Assembly: GCF_016545825.1 (NCBI RefSeq)
Contig: NC_052619.1
Location: 37,015,773 to 37,079,772 of the forward strand
Direction: 5' to 3'
From: Eucalyptus grandis
Taxonomy: Eukaryota; Streptophyta; Magnoliopsida; Myrtales; Myrtaceae
DNA: 64,000 nt
This document shows positions 47,457 through 58,665 of this stretch, piece by piece. Both the position numbers and the translations under genes were made by a program. Each line of letters begins with the position of its first letter. Position 1 is the first letter of the stretch. Below the pieces are notes generated by a model. It was not told where the DNA came from, ran no database searches, and saw only the letters and a program-made list of their open reading frames with translations.

Positions 47457-50400
47457 TGTCACGCCCCGAACCTCGAGTGCGCGCATATTCCTCGATGGTC
47501 GATAGAAAGCGATGTTCCCAGGACGCGTCGCCGACCCATCATTTTTATTGCACATGTGGAAGCGAATTACTAATCCCTTGACCACAACAAACATGGGATA
47601 GAAAAGCAGGACAACAATTTCCCAAATCAAAACACACTTTCAAAAACACCTTAGGTTCTTATACAGAAGGTCTATCTCAAAAAAAACTATTGAGCTACCT
47701 ATGCTCCCGACCCTTCTACTTCAAGCTCCTGGTTCTTCACACTAGAGACCTGAAAATGGTTATACAATAACCAATGAGATATAAATCTCAGCGAGTCCTC
47801 CCCTAAGCTCCCGGTTAGGACACCAACTCAACTCGAGGTATCTCTTTAGAACCACCTCACAAACAAGCCATGACTAACAACCAACAATCAACAGACAACA
47901 ATCGATTCGCATACAACTTTACCTGGTATGCCATATCCTGCACGTTATAACCCAGCACGATACACGCAGTGCACATGGCCATTAGGTGATGTAATTCATC
48001 AATCACATACGAGTCGCATCACAAGCGATCTCACCTGGCCATTGCCACTCCCTACACGTTATCGATTCATGCGTGTGTGTCATAAACAAGGTAATCAACT
48101 CATGCATGACTGGAACCAATGAAGCCATGATTCTCATGCGTTCTTGCACATTAGTGCGTCACCTATCCCGCATCAATCCATGATCTCAACACTCATGCGT
48201 GTTCCAGTTCTTAATTATCGCCACACAGGCACGATCTACCCGACACATAGTGGTACGGCCACACAGGCACGGTATTACGCCACACAGGCACGATATTATC
48301 ACCACACAGGCACTATATAATACGACCACATAGGCACGATATTATCGCCACATAAGCTCTATATTACGCCACACAGGCACGATCCTATGCCACAAGGCAC
48401 GATCTTATGCCACACAGGCACGATTAATTATCGCCACACAGGCACGAGCTTTTCACATAGGAGCATCGCCCACTTGACACACAGCAGGGGACAGATTCAA
48501 CTCAATGATCACGCAAGTACACTACTACAACTCCCTTGTTATCTTTGGGCACTTAGTCAATGCACACTCGCTTGCATATACACTTTCAAATCATTTTCTC
48601 CTAAAGACGGTTCATTTCGGTATCCCTTGGACAAACTGTTTTCCCCTTTTTTTGTGAAAATCACTTACCCATCCATTCGCTTCATAAAATCAACACACAT
48701 GAAATTTAGACACTTTTCGCATTCTAGATGAACAGTGCACATGAACAGTACTGCGTGAACAGTGCACGTGAATAGTATTTGTGAACAGTGTCGCATGAAC
48801 AGTAATTTTCAGAATTTAATAAACAATAAATTAAATTAAGAAATCATTAAAAACATTAATTAAAGTAAACAATCAATTAATTAAAGTTAACCAAGCTTAA
48901 TTAAGCACATAAACCACATTTAGCACATAAAACGAGATTAAGCTAAACTAATCTAATCCATCCATCTAACCACCTATCTTAGGACTAAGACAACTTAATT
49001 AAATCACCTAAACTAGAATTAACACTAACTAAACCAACCCTAAGCAAGTTTAGGCACTAATCGAAAGATTATGAGCTAAACTGACTCGTTAAGCAGGCTT
49101 GAGACACGGACGCGGTGGCGACGATAGTGGCTATGCTCTGGGACCTCTACCACGATGATCCAAGGCGGTCCTAGGGTTGGAATAATAGCCACAACCTTTG
49201 CTTCCCTCTGAAACTCCCAAAAACTGGACTGTCGGAGGAAAAAACAAGTTGGACGGCTTATCAGAGCTCCGATGAGGGGGTGGCTGGCAACCGGTGGCAC
49301 CTAGGGGTCAAGGGGGACTTGCTAGTGGCTGGGCTCAGTAGAAGTTTGGTCGAAATGGGAGGAGAAATGCAGAAAACGCAAAATAGGCGAAATCGGGCGG
49401 ACTCTAGGCGGTCCCGCGAGCGGTGGCTTCTCTCCGATGGACAGGTCGGCTGGCGGCTCCGTTTGGTGAGCGACCGAGCTCGTCCGTACGGTCTAGGCCT
49501 CCTGGACATGGTGGTGGGTGGAGTGTGGGCTGATTCTCACGAGAAGGTAATGAACAACTCGAGGTTTTGGAGAAAGGTCAGCTGGAGCAAAACAGGGCCA
49601 AGCGGTTAGACTACCGTTGGCTTTTGGCCGGCCGGCGGGTCATCCGACAGCTTCGACTGGTGAACGGCCAAGTCCTCTCGTACGGTCTGGACCTCTTGAG
49701 CACAGTGGTGGGTGGCACAAGAGCTGATTCGTCCCAGAAGCCAACAATCAACTTAGCTTTATGGAGGAAGGTTAGCTAGAACAGAAGCAGGAAAAGAGGG
49801 AGAACGAGGGAGAGAGGGGTTCGGTCGAGATGGAGCTGATGGAGGAGAGAGAGAGAGTGAAGTGAGGGCTGCTGTCAAGGCCCCAAAAGCTGGCTCCAAG
49901 TCCCCATGCAAGTCCCCTCATCTTCTCTCTCTTCCTTTGCCCTTATCCACACACTTTTAGGGGCAAAATAGTTATTTCCACCTTGCACAAATTACCAATC
50001 TATCCTTAGGTTGAAAATGATGGGTGGGCCTAAGAATTGAGCTTGGAAATGAATAGGAATGGGCTTGGGAATTGATTGGGCTTGATTGGGCTCAAATGGG
50101 CTTATGGTTTGGTAATGGGCTTGGAAGAAGAAAGAGTGGATTGGGCCCAATGGGCTCACTTGCTTGCTTTGGGCCCATCATGGTGGCTGTCCCACCTTGG
50201 GCCTAAGGCCCACATTGGCTTGGCCTGGCCCACGTCCTCATGGGCTCACTTCCTCAGTCCGAAAATCCATTTTCCAAGTACTCGGCTTAACTGTCGCTGT
50301 CAACTGTCAAAGTAGCATCATCCAAAGTCCATCTCGGATGTTCCTGATAATTCGAAGTCCAATCTTTAGTTCTCATGCCATGTCAATTTCGTCTAATACT

Positions 50401-50875
50401 TATTTTGGGTACAACTCAGATTGACAGGTGGCTTTCAGGATTTACGCATAACCAACTTGTGCCAAACCACGTTCAAGACATCTCGACACATGGACGTCCT
50501 TGACTACATGAAATTACGAAAAATAGATTCTTATTTCAAAGTACATGATTACTGAGGATCGACCTAGGGTCGTTCGCGGGCTTGATAATGGTAAATGGAA
50601 TCACCCGTCGTTCCATTATATTTTGTCCGTGAATTGACTTCTAGTCGTCCTTGAAATCGGCTTGCCTATCTATAGGACTGTCCTCATGCAAGTCTCACGA
50701 TCAAGTTGTTTTCCCAGGTCAAGTTCTTTAGTCATACGAGTTCTGTCCTCCTTAGCCTTTCCCCTCAAGGTCAGTATCTCAGGAGTGATCAATTCCGAAT
50801 GAGATCAACCAACAATGTATTGACGAAATTCACATTCATTCATCTCTCAAAGGGTTCGAATTTCAGGATGTCACA
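47457..50875 (-). mobile_element. 3.4-kb TG...CA element B inside copia gag
   Basis: It is bounded by TGTCACGCCCCGAA and TTTCAGGATGTCACA and flanked by the 5-bp duplication TATGT (47452-47456 and 50876-50880). Terminal sequences match element A in the opposite orientation. Read on the minus strand it has a CT-rich leader (about 49860), a 15-nt micro-exon flanked by GCAG and GTAAAG (47937-47923), and a CATTTTCAG acceptor near 47751. Unlike element A it has no ORF after that acceptor. ORFs on the plus strand at 49.2-50.4 kb have no domain. It is either a large solo LTR or a non-autonomous element. Confidence 0.82.
48217..48447. repeat. short-period tandem repeat (CCACACAGGCACG) in element B
   Basis: About nine copies of CCACACAGGCACG, with spacers such as ATATTAT, occur at roughly 20-30 bp intervals. 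Copies carry small changes, so the array is not new. It lies in the part corresponding to the repeat region of element A but with a different unit. Confidence 0.88.
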
Positions 50876-51655
50876 TATGTGGTGTACATCGGCCAAAGCG
50901 ATTTGGGACAAGTGTGCTGTTATATTTTTAGATTGAGATAACATGACTCGTGTTTGTGATGTTTGGGAGGAGTTATTTGATCTACGTACATTAGACATGT
51001 CTATCTTATATTACTATTATATGTTTACCACTCTTTGCGAGAGATTGAACACTTATTTGCCTATCACTAATGACGTTAGAGAGTTGGCCAAGTGTCGGGA
51101 AGATATGAAAATTAGGTTATTTCTTCGGGTGATTGGTCCTACTCATTCTTCTCTTAGACGCTAGACTACTTCTCAGAGTACTCTTCCATCAGTTGATGAG
51201 GTCTTCTCTCGGTCCTTCAAACATGCCTACTTCATCATCTACACTCTATTTCTGCACCTATAGTAAGTGCTATGGTTTCTCGATCTTTTGGTGGTCATGG
51301 AGGTTGGGGGTGTGGTTCCCATGGTCATGGCAGATCTGGTTCCTCTCCAAGTTGTGATTGTGATGGCGGTAGAGGTACTAGAAGTTTACGTTATTATACT
51401 GAGGCTTATTCCTATATTCTACATCTTGAGCTTCATCCACAGGCTGCTCATGCCGATATGGGTAAGCCTCTAGTGCAGAAGGTTCCTAATCAGTCACAAG
51501 AATTGCCTAGCACCATCTTATTGTCTCACGCCGAGTACGAGTCCTTAGTATGTCCCCACCAGGTGGTGGATTTCTCAACCCCTACTGCTACTTTGACATA
51601 GATTTCTTTGGGTAGTTTGTCTTGTTTACTCTCTTCTGTGCCCACTTCTAGGTCC

Positions 51656-52811
51656 TAGAGTTGGGTGCCACCAATCATATGAACAGTAACTATAACTTAT
51701 TATATAGTAGTACCCCAATGTCACCTTGTTATGTTACATTTGCTGACGATTCATAGTCTCATATCACTAGTCAAGGGGATGTAACCTTGGGTCCCTCTTT
51801 TTCTCTTTCATCTGTTTACCATTTACCAGCTTTCCCATATAACTTGCTTTCTGTTAGTTCCCTTACTAGAGATTTGAATTGTTTTGTGACATTCATCTCC
51901 ACTTGTTGTGTCTTTCAAGATCTAAGGATTAGACGGATGATTGGTGGAGGGCATGAGTCCAATAGGCCATACTACCTAAATAAAGACCTTATTGCTTCTA
52001 CCGTTTAGAAGAGCACTACCTTTGATTTCTTTAGGATGCTTTGTCATATCGATCATCCATCGCCTAATATACTTCATCATTTTTCTCCTGTTCATCATTT
52101 ATGAGTCCTATCCAGTGCGATGCTTGCCAAATTGATGATCTTTCCCTTCCCACGTCAGAGTCGTGTGTCAAGTCCTTTTGAGTTGGTCCATTATGATGTT
52201 TGGGGACCATGTTGTATCAATGATATGTCTAGTTATAAGTACTTTGTTACGTTCATGGATGACTGCTCCCACGTAATGTGGTTATATTTAATAAATGATT
52301 GAATTGAAGTTTTTTCCTGTTTTCGTATATTTTACTTTGAGATTCTCAATCAGTATCATGATCTGTTAAATGTTTGCACTCCAATAATGCCAAAGAATAT
52401 ATGGCTATTTCCTTTGGTTTTACTCCCTAGCAGAATGGGGTGGCGGAACAAAAAAATTGCTATCTCTTGGATGTTGCTTGTTGTCTCATTTTCCATGTGA
52501 ACCTCCCCAAAACATTATGGGGGCATGCTATTCTTACAGTATGCTATCTCATAAATTGCTCCCCATCCTCTGTGTTTCGTGGAGGCATACATTTCTCTAC
52601 TCTCCATCATACAAGTCCACTTTTTTCTCTCTATGTGTTGGGTTGTGTTTGTTTTGTGCATCATCTTGCTCTTGGTCATGATAAGCTCGATCCACGGGCT
52701 GAGAAGTGTGTGTTTCTTGGGTATTCTCGAACTCAGAAAGGGTACGAGTGTTATAGCTCGGTTAGTCGGCGGTTGTATGTCTCGGTAGATGTAACCTTTT
52801 TCGAGGATTAG
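51656..52811 (+). pseudogene. copia protease remnant and integrase, broken
   Basis: GATNHM near 51665 marks the protease region. The GAG-pre-integrase part follows (LPAFPYNLLSVSSLTRDLNC). The integrase core has PFELVHYDVWGPC with its first Asp and YFVTFMDDCSHVMWLYLI. After a damaged stretch near 52380-52440 comes VAEQKNCYLLDVACCL and the C-terminal block KCVFLGYSRTQKGYECYS. Stops at about 52009, 52105 and 52302 interrupt it. Confidence 0.82.
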
Positions 52812-53301
52812 TCATATTACTCATCTACTACCCAAGCAGTGACTCTTTCCGAGAAAATATTGTCCTTAGCCACAACCCCTTTACGACTTGTCTCCTTGCT
52901 AGGTATACTTGGGGGGTCGCCTGATTTTCAGTTTGCTGACAAGACTTATCAACAGTGTTGTCTTGTTCAACATGAGGTAGTACAATCGTTGCTTGCATTA
53001 GATATGCATGATTCTCCACCAATTAATGCCTCGGCCTTTGATCTGCCAGTTTTTTCTAAGCCTAATCTTACTACTGATATTCCCATTGCATTACGCAAAG
53101 GTATGCGTTCTTGCGTCAGTCAACCCGATTCTCAGTTTACCCCAATTCTCGGTTTTCCTTCATGGTGAGTTGGCAGATGAGGTATATATGGAGCAACCTT
53201 GGGCTTTGTTGCTTGGGGGGAGTCTATTATTGTTTGTCACTTGTGCAATACATTATATGGGTTGAAAAAGTCTCCTCATTCCTAGTTTGGTAATTTTAGT
53301 G

Positions 53302-53694
53302 ATTCAATTAGGGATAAGTGTATTAGAAGTCTTAAAACTTATCATGAAAATGCAATTGAGTCCTAAAACTTTCAAAAGTGCAATTAAGTCCTAAAACTTG
53401 TCACGAAAGTTCAATCAAGTCCTAAAACTTTCAAAAGGTTCAATAAAGTCCTAAAACTTGTCTCGAAAGTGCAACTGAATCATAAAACTTTCAAAAAATG
53501 CAATCAATGGAAGGACTTAGATTGAACTACTATGATAAGTTTTAGGACTTGATTGCGCTTTTTGAAATTTTTAGGACTTAATTGTATTTTGTGACAAATT
53601 TTACGACTTAATTGCACTTTTTTAAAGTTTTAGGACTTAATTGCATTTTCATGACAAATTTTAGAACTTCCAATGCACTTATCCCATTCAATTA
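53302..53694. mobile_element. MULE-type MITE in copia RT, with 9-bp target duplication
   Basis: The element proper is 53311-53685 (375 bp). It is flanked by a perfect 9-bp duplication ATTCAATTA (53302-53310 and 53686-53694). It has long imperfect inverted arms beginning GGGATAAGTG. Each arm is built from repeated AAGTCCTAAAACTT and GAAAGTGCAAT words at about 35-40 bp spacing. No coding sequence is present. A 9-bp duplication points to Mutator-type transposase mobilised in trans. Confidence 0.9.
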
Positions 53695-54418
53695 TTTGGT
53701 CTGGTTTATGGTGTTGTACCATGGATCATTCTATTTTTAGTTCCACTTCATTTATAGGATGTGTTCTCCTAGTTGTGTATGTGGACGATATTATTATCAC
53801 CAATAGTGATTTTGTGGGTGTACAAAAGTTAAAACAATTTTTACAGACAAAGTTCAAGTACAAAAGATATGGGTCGTCTCGCAGTATTTCTTGGGCATTG
53901 AGGTAGCTTACTCACATGATGGTATCTCATTATCACAGTGGAAATATGTTCTAGATATCCTTAGTGAGATTGGTTTCTTGGAGCTAAGCTTGTCGATAGT
54001 CCAATAAATACTAATGTGAAACTTGATGCAGAACATGAGACTTACTTCATGATCCGAGTAGGTATCGGAGATTAGAGGGTAAGCTCAATTATTTAACACT
54101 GTCACCCGACCAAATATTTGTTTTGTTATTAGTGTGGTTAGTCAATTTATTTGTGCTCCTCACACTACATATTGGTAGGCAGTGCTACGTGTTGTTAAGT
54201 ACTTGAAGGGAACATCGGGTAAAAGGATTATGTTTAAGAATCATGGATATCTTAGTATCACTTTGGCTACTCTAATGCTGATTGGGCTAGGTATCCTATT
54301 GATAGGAGATCAACTTCGACTATTGTATGTTCGTGGAGGCAATCTTGTGAGTTTAACAAGTAAGAAGCAACGGGTGATCTCTCAATCAAGTGTAGAGGCG
54401 GAATATTGAGCCATGGCT
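53694..54418 (+). pseudogene. copia reverse transcriptase and RNase H, broken
   Basis: The frame contains FIGCVLLVVYVDDIIITNSD with the catalytic Asp pair, then a damaged thumb region. VVSQFICAPHT, VLRVVKYLKGTSGK and SLTSKKQRVISQSSVEAEY follow, the standard copia RNase H motifs. Stops at about 53905, 54000-54080 and 54408 inactivate it. Confidence 0.85.
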
Positions 54419-54423
54419 CATGT

Positions 54424-55316
54424 TGATATTGCTAGTATAAACACCTAGAGGGGGTGAATAGGCGCACAAACAATTTGTCTCAAATACAGAAGCAATTCTT
54501 AACAAATTGAAATACGATCGAGGTATAGAGAGTAAGGAAGAGAAAATTGAACACAGGATTTATAGTGGTTCGGCTTATTCCAAGCCTACGTCCACTCTTC
54601 CGCACCGACACCCACCGGCTGGATTTCACTATGATCAAAAGAGAAGTTACAGCACAGCTTTGCCTTGATTCCACAAAGTGTAGATGTTCTACCACACCTC
54701 CTCAAGGTCTCTCACAAATATAGACTCTTTTTTGTATACAAGTATTCGCTCAAAGGATTTATCTAAACAAATAGGAGCTTCAGACTTTGGAATTCTTCTA
54801 TCGCGCACTTCTCGAACAACTAAGAACATCTTCCTTATATACTCCTTTATGCCATCATACCCGTTGGCACTTACCAAAGGAATTCCTCCAATCTACCCGT
54901 TGGACGGAATCAATTAGGAAGATTGTTCGAGCTATTAAAGGAACGTGTTGATAGCCCATCAATCCCGTTCGCCCATACAATCGATCTCGGTTTCCATAAG
55001 TAGAACCTTCCAATAATATTTAGACAATCATCGAATCTTCAGTCATTGAATCAAACTTGATCAATCAAAGGATTCTCGATACGTCTTCTCCAGCCACGAG
55101 ATCTTCTCGTCCAGAAGATAAGGTTAAATCCTGAACAAAACATCCAGTTCGATAACCTTTCTTCAACGGATTAGAGACTCAATTAGGATAGACTTTGAGT
55201 CTTGAGTCTGTCCTGAAGTCTTCGGACTTTAACTAACAGAGTCTGCAGACCTTCAGACTAGACTGATGGAAACGTTTTGTCAACTTCAAAACACTTTCAC
55301 TGAGATTTCTCCAACA
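54424..55316 (-). mobile_element. solo LTR with 5-bp target duplication CATGT
   Basis: It is 893 bp long. In reverse orientation it begins TGTTGGAGAAATCTC (55316) and contains near its other end the block CACCCCCTCTAGGTG. CATGT flanks it on both sides (54419-54423 and 55317-55321). Joining the flanks gives back the copia motif AMAHVTSELL. A second, more diverged copy is at 31262-32225. No internal region is present, so it arose by LTR-LTR recombination. Confidence 0.88.
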
Positions 55317-55641
55317 CATGTGACTAGTGAATTGCTTTGATTGAGGATGTTGTTATCCGAACTTACCATGCCATTTTCAGCTTCCTCAGTTCTATGTTGT
55401 AATAACCAATCTGCTATGTATATCGCTTCAAATCCAGTTTTTCATGAGTGCATAAAGCATATTAAAGTAGATTGCCATTTTGTGTGAGAAAAGATTTAGA
55501 AGAACGACCTAACACTTCAATTCTCACGAACTGAAGACCAACTTGCTGATCCTTTCACTAAGTCATTGCAAGGTAGTAGAGTAATTACTTTATACAACAA
55601 CTTGGGACTCTTTAATATTTATGCCCCAACTTGAAGGGGAG

Positions 55642-55751
55642 TGTTGAAGGGTAGTTTAGTCTTCTTCATTGTTAGTGAGCCATAATGCTCAATATATATA
55701 TTGATGTAATCCGTAATTATGAAAATAACAATTTCTTCTCTTCCGTTTACA
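55642..55751 (+). repeat. 110-bp copia LTR (right copy)
   Basis: It follows the purine tract GAAGGGGAG, begins TGTTGAAGGG and ends TTTACA, and is nearly identical to 191-300. The NOV downstream sequence begins directly after it in both places, so the copia was already inserted there before the segment was duplicated. Confidence 0.7.
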
Positions 55752-56536
55752 GCATTTTGTACTGGCATTATCCCTTTTGATAATGGCTAGATGAATGGAC
55801 TTCACAATAATACCCTGCGCATCATGTCAACTGCCAATGGCGACTGTCATTCTGTTCGACAATAAAAATTGCACATCATCACTTTGTTTAAATGGAAGGA
55901 AATGACGGAAAGAAGGTAAATGCGAAATTGAAATCAGAACTGAGATATCTAGACTATTATCCCACAAAAATGATGAGAACCTTACTATCAGAGTTAGAAA
56001 GGAAAGCTTACTGATTTTCTCTCCACTCAATTTGGAGAGATTGTTTCATACTGGCGAAACTCATTATTTCACTTTCCTCCCCTCAATTTCTTTATGCTTG
56101 TTGCTTAGCCTCCTCTTTCCTCTCTCAATCAAAAGCTCTGTAAATGCAATTGTAGTGTCGGTACAAGAAGGAAATGATTCAGCACTGGTATAAATTAAGA
56201 CCTGCCATTAACTCTCGAAAACCATACATAAAGAGATTACACATAAATGTGATGATTAATTTAAGTCTATCTAAATAGCTACACGGCACAAGTTGCCCAA
56301 TCATGCGCAACTCATTCTAAAGGCTAGTTGTACAAAGCTTGACCATCTTCAGAAGTAACTGAAAAAGGACTTCTTCAAGTCACTTGCATCTCCTTCATGA
56401 AAGATCGAAACAAACTTCTCTGCATTTAAGCAAGGTACTCATCAGCACTACTGGTTGTTCGGTGTCACTACTACATACACCGCTTAATTAAGGCATGAGA
56501 GACTTGACACCACCTGAGCCACTAACGGCATACCGG
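55752..56536 (-). other. duplicate of the NOV 3' flank
   Basis: This corresponds to 301-1080 with small substitutions and indels (for example around 56360 and 56475). No separate gene is recognised. Confidence 0.85.
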
Positions 56537-57295
56537 CTAGCTTGGCATCACAATGGCCAATTGCAACTTCCCGCGGCGACAGAGTTCAACTGGGTTTGAA
56601 AATATTTTGATTTTGTTTTTGCCATGGCCCAGCAAATGACACGTGCTATGCTGAAATTTTGACCTTTCTGATCTGCAAATTGCCACTCATTCGTAGACAG
56701 GAGAACCAATCTTTCTCCTCCGACTGAGTTGTTTTGACTTCTATGTAGTGAAGTCCTTCTCCATCCTCTACGGTGATGTCATAGGGTAGACCAGTTTCGC
56801 CATCTTCATTGACCCACTTAACAGAACTGACTGAATTTCTTGGCAAGATGTCTAAAAGCAACACGTTCTCCTAGGTTTCCTGTTAACATTGCTTGTTCTG
56901 GATCAGGCATGCTGACATTGAGCATTGTTCTCCCAATCAACTGAGGTTGATCCAAGTCCGGTAGATCAGACACTGGAGTCGTATCAATTTGATTAGCTGA
57001 GACATCTGAACAAGAATGCAAATTGCTGAGATCTATTGATCTATCAGAAACTGAAAGTTCGATTGGAGAAGCTGCTGCTACATCTTCAGTCGTAAACTCA
57101 ACAATCACCTCATAGCCGCCTCCACTTTCTCCAATCAATTCATGACAATCCTCCTTTATCACTTGCGAGCAAGTGCTTGTGGTTTTAGTTACTGCCTGTG
57201 TCTCAACTTGGCTATAAGGAGAATAAGCTGACCGTGGTGCACTTTTTCCAGTCTGAAGGAGGCCAAGTTGAGGTAACTCCTGCCCTTCCCTTGGC
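56537..57295 (-). pseudogene. truncated second copy of NOV exon 13
   Basis: The copy corresponds to 1081-1818 and covers the stop codon, DUF3883 and part of the Ser/Thr-rich region. It has one-base losses near 56635 and 56700, a two-base loss near 56826 and a one-base gain near 57245, each breaking the frame. It has 24 extra bases (57149-57172) that encode eight residues absent from the main copy. Its 5' end stops without an intron or splice site at 57295, where 18S rDNA begins. It cannot encode a NOV protein. Confidence 0.92.
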
Positions 57296-57381
57296 TGTCC
57301 GTGATGCCCTTTAGATGTTCCTGCCGCACGCGCGCTACACTCGATGTATTCAACGAGTCTATAGCCTTGGCCGACAGGCCG

Positions 57382-57429
<48 letters not shown>

Positions 57430-57599
57430 TTGGTCTTCAACGAGGAATTCCTAGTAAGCGAGTCATCAGCCCGCGTTGACTACGTCCCCGCCTCTTGTAC
57501 ACACCGCCCGTCACCCTACCGATTGGAATGGTCCGGGTGAAGTGTTCCTGGATCGCGCGGTGGCGGCTCGCCGCCGATGACGCGCGCGAGAAGTCCACC

Positions 57600-57633
<34 letters not shown>

Positions 57634-57669
57634 TAAGGTTTCCGTAGGTGAACCCGCGGAAGGATCATT
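57296..57669 (+). rRNA. 18S rRNA, 3' 374 bp only
   Basis: Sequence from GTGATGCCCTTTAGATG through TACACACCGCCCGTC to GTAGGTGAACC and GGAAGGATCATTG is the 3' end of plant 18S. About 1.4 kb of the gene is missing at the NOV junction. Small differences from the conserved sequence occur, for example AAGCGAGTCATCAG with two bases missing and GTAATAAGG instead of GTAACAAGG. It is not a functional small-subunit gene as it stands. Confidence 0.95.
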
Positions 57670-57907
57670 GTCGCCCTGCCCAGCCAATGACCAGAGAACC
57701 GGAACTAAACCTCAATGGGGACGGCGGGCTCAGCCCGACGTCCTCTCGACGTGCCGAGGATCGGCTCGAGCACTCCTGTGGCGCCTCGGCCTTTGTCCTG
57801 GGCGGCGTATCAACCCCCGGGCTGGAATGCGCCAAGGAACTTTAACAAGAGTGGCTCCCGCCGCCCCATACACGGCGCGCGGGATGCCATGCAATCTCAT
57901 TACTCAT
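57670..57907 (+). other. ITS1
   Basis: This is the spacer between the 18S end and the 5.8S start, 238 bp. The conserved plant ITS1 core is recognisable as GCGCCAAGGAA at 57829-57839, though the preceding GGCRY side is altered. Confidence 0.85.
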
Positions 57908-58065
57908 AACGACTCGGGCTAACGGATATCTCGCTCCGCATCAAGGAAAGAACGCAGCGAACCGCGATACTTGGTGTGAATTGCGAAATCCTGTGAAACC
58001 ATCGAGTCTTTGAACGCAAGCTGCGCCCAAACCATTGGTCGAGGGCACGTTTGCCTGGGTGTCAC
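57908..58065 (+). rRNA. 5.8S rRNA, degenerate copy
   Basis: The gene runs from AACGACTC to GGGTGTCAC. Of the three motifs conserved in plant 5.8S, TTTGAACGCA is intact. The motif expected to read GAATTGCAGAATCC reads GAATTGCGAAATCC, and the one expected as CGATGAAGAACG reads CAAGGAAAGAACG. At 158 bp it is about five bases short. These are marks of a pseudogene or of consensus errors. Confidence 0.9.
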
Positions 58066-58261
58066 ACATGGCGTTGCCCCTAATCCCCTCCGTCCTTTAA
58101 AACCTGGCGAGCTGACTCGGGCAGATGATGGCCTCCCGCGACGAACACGTCCTTTGTTGGCCCAAAATCGAGCGTCTGAGCGATTCTAAAGACTCACGAC
58201 ATCTCGGGGTTGATTAGACCCCAATGATCAATGTCGCGCGTGCCGCTCATCGCGCGCTCCG
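58066..58261 (+). other. ITS2
   Basis: This 196-bp spacer lies between 5.8S and 25S. It starts CACATGGCGTTGCCCC and contains a helix III-like block near 58130 (GATGATGGCCTCCCG). Length is in the normal range for angiosperms. Confidence 0.85.
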
Positions 58262-58535
58262 CGACCGCTTTACCACCAACTGCCAAGCTGTGGCTACCCG
58301 CCGAGTTTAAGCATACTCTGAGGAAAAGAAACTAACAAGGATTCCCTAGTAACGGCTAGCGAACCGGGAAGAGCTCAAAGATGAGAATCGATCAGCCTCT
58401 GCTGCCGAATTGTAAACTGAGAATCTCTCAGACGGACCGGGCCTGCCTCGGAAAATGCAGAGGGTGAGCCCCGCGTGTCCGGGACTGCCGCACCACGAGG
58501 CACTGGGCGGTCGGGCTGTTTGGGAATGCAGCCCT

Positions 58536-58585
<50 letters not shown>

Positions 58586-58587
58586 AG

Positions 58588-58665
<78 letters not shown>

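Larger units (their letters stand above)
47186..55641 (+). mobile_element. second Ty1/copia element, degenerate and split by three insertions
   Basis: Coding order is gag, protease, integrase, RT, RNase H, as in Ty1/copia. Gag occupies 47186-47456 and resumes at 50881. A protease motif (LGATNHM, normally DSGA) lies near 51660 and integrase spans about 52120-52811. The RT core YVDDII is near 53778, the RNase H region at 54182-54420, and its end at 55322-55630. Insertions are element B (47457-50875), a MITE (53311-53685) and a solo LTR (54424-55316). Removing each one together with one target duplication rejoins recognisable coding sequence, so all three entered after the copia. Many internal stops show long decay. 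Confidence 0.88.

Noticed and set aside
48217..48447. Possible CRISPR array
   Set aside because: The repeated CCACACAGGCACG words are short, imperfect and unevenly spaced, lie in a plant retroelement, and lack cas genes; this is a degenerate tandem repeat.
49076..50424. Clustered ORFs in element B
   Set aside because: They are short, overlap on both strands, and are not found in element A at matching places.
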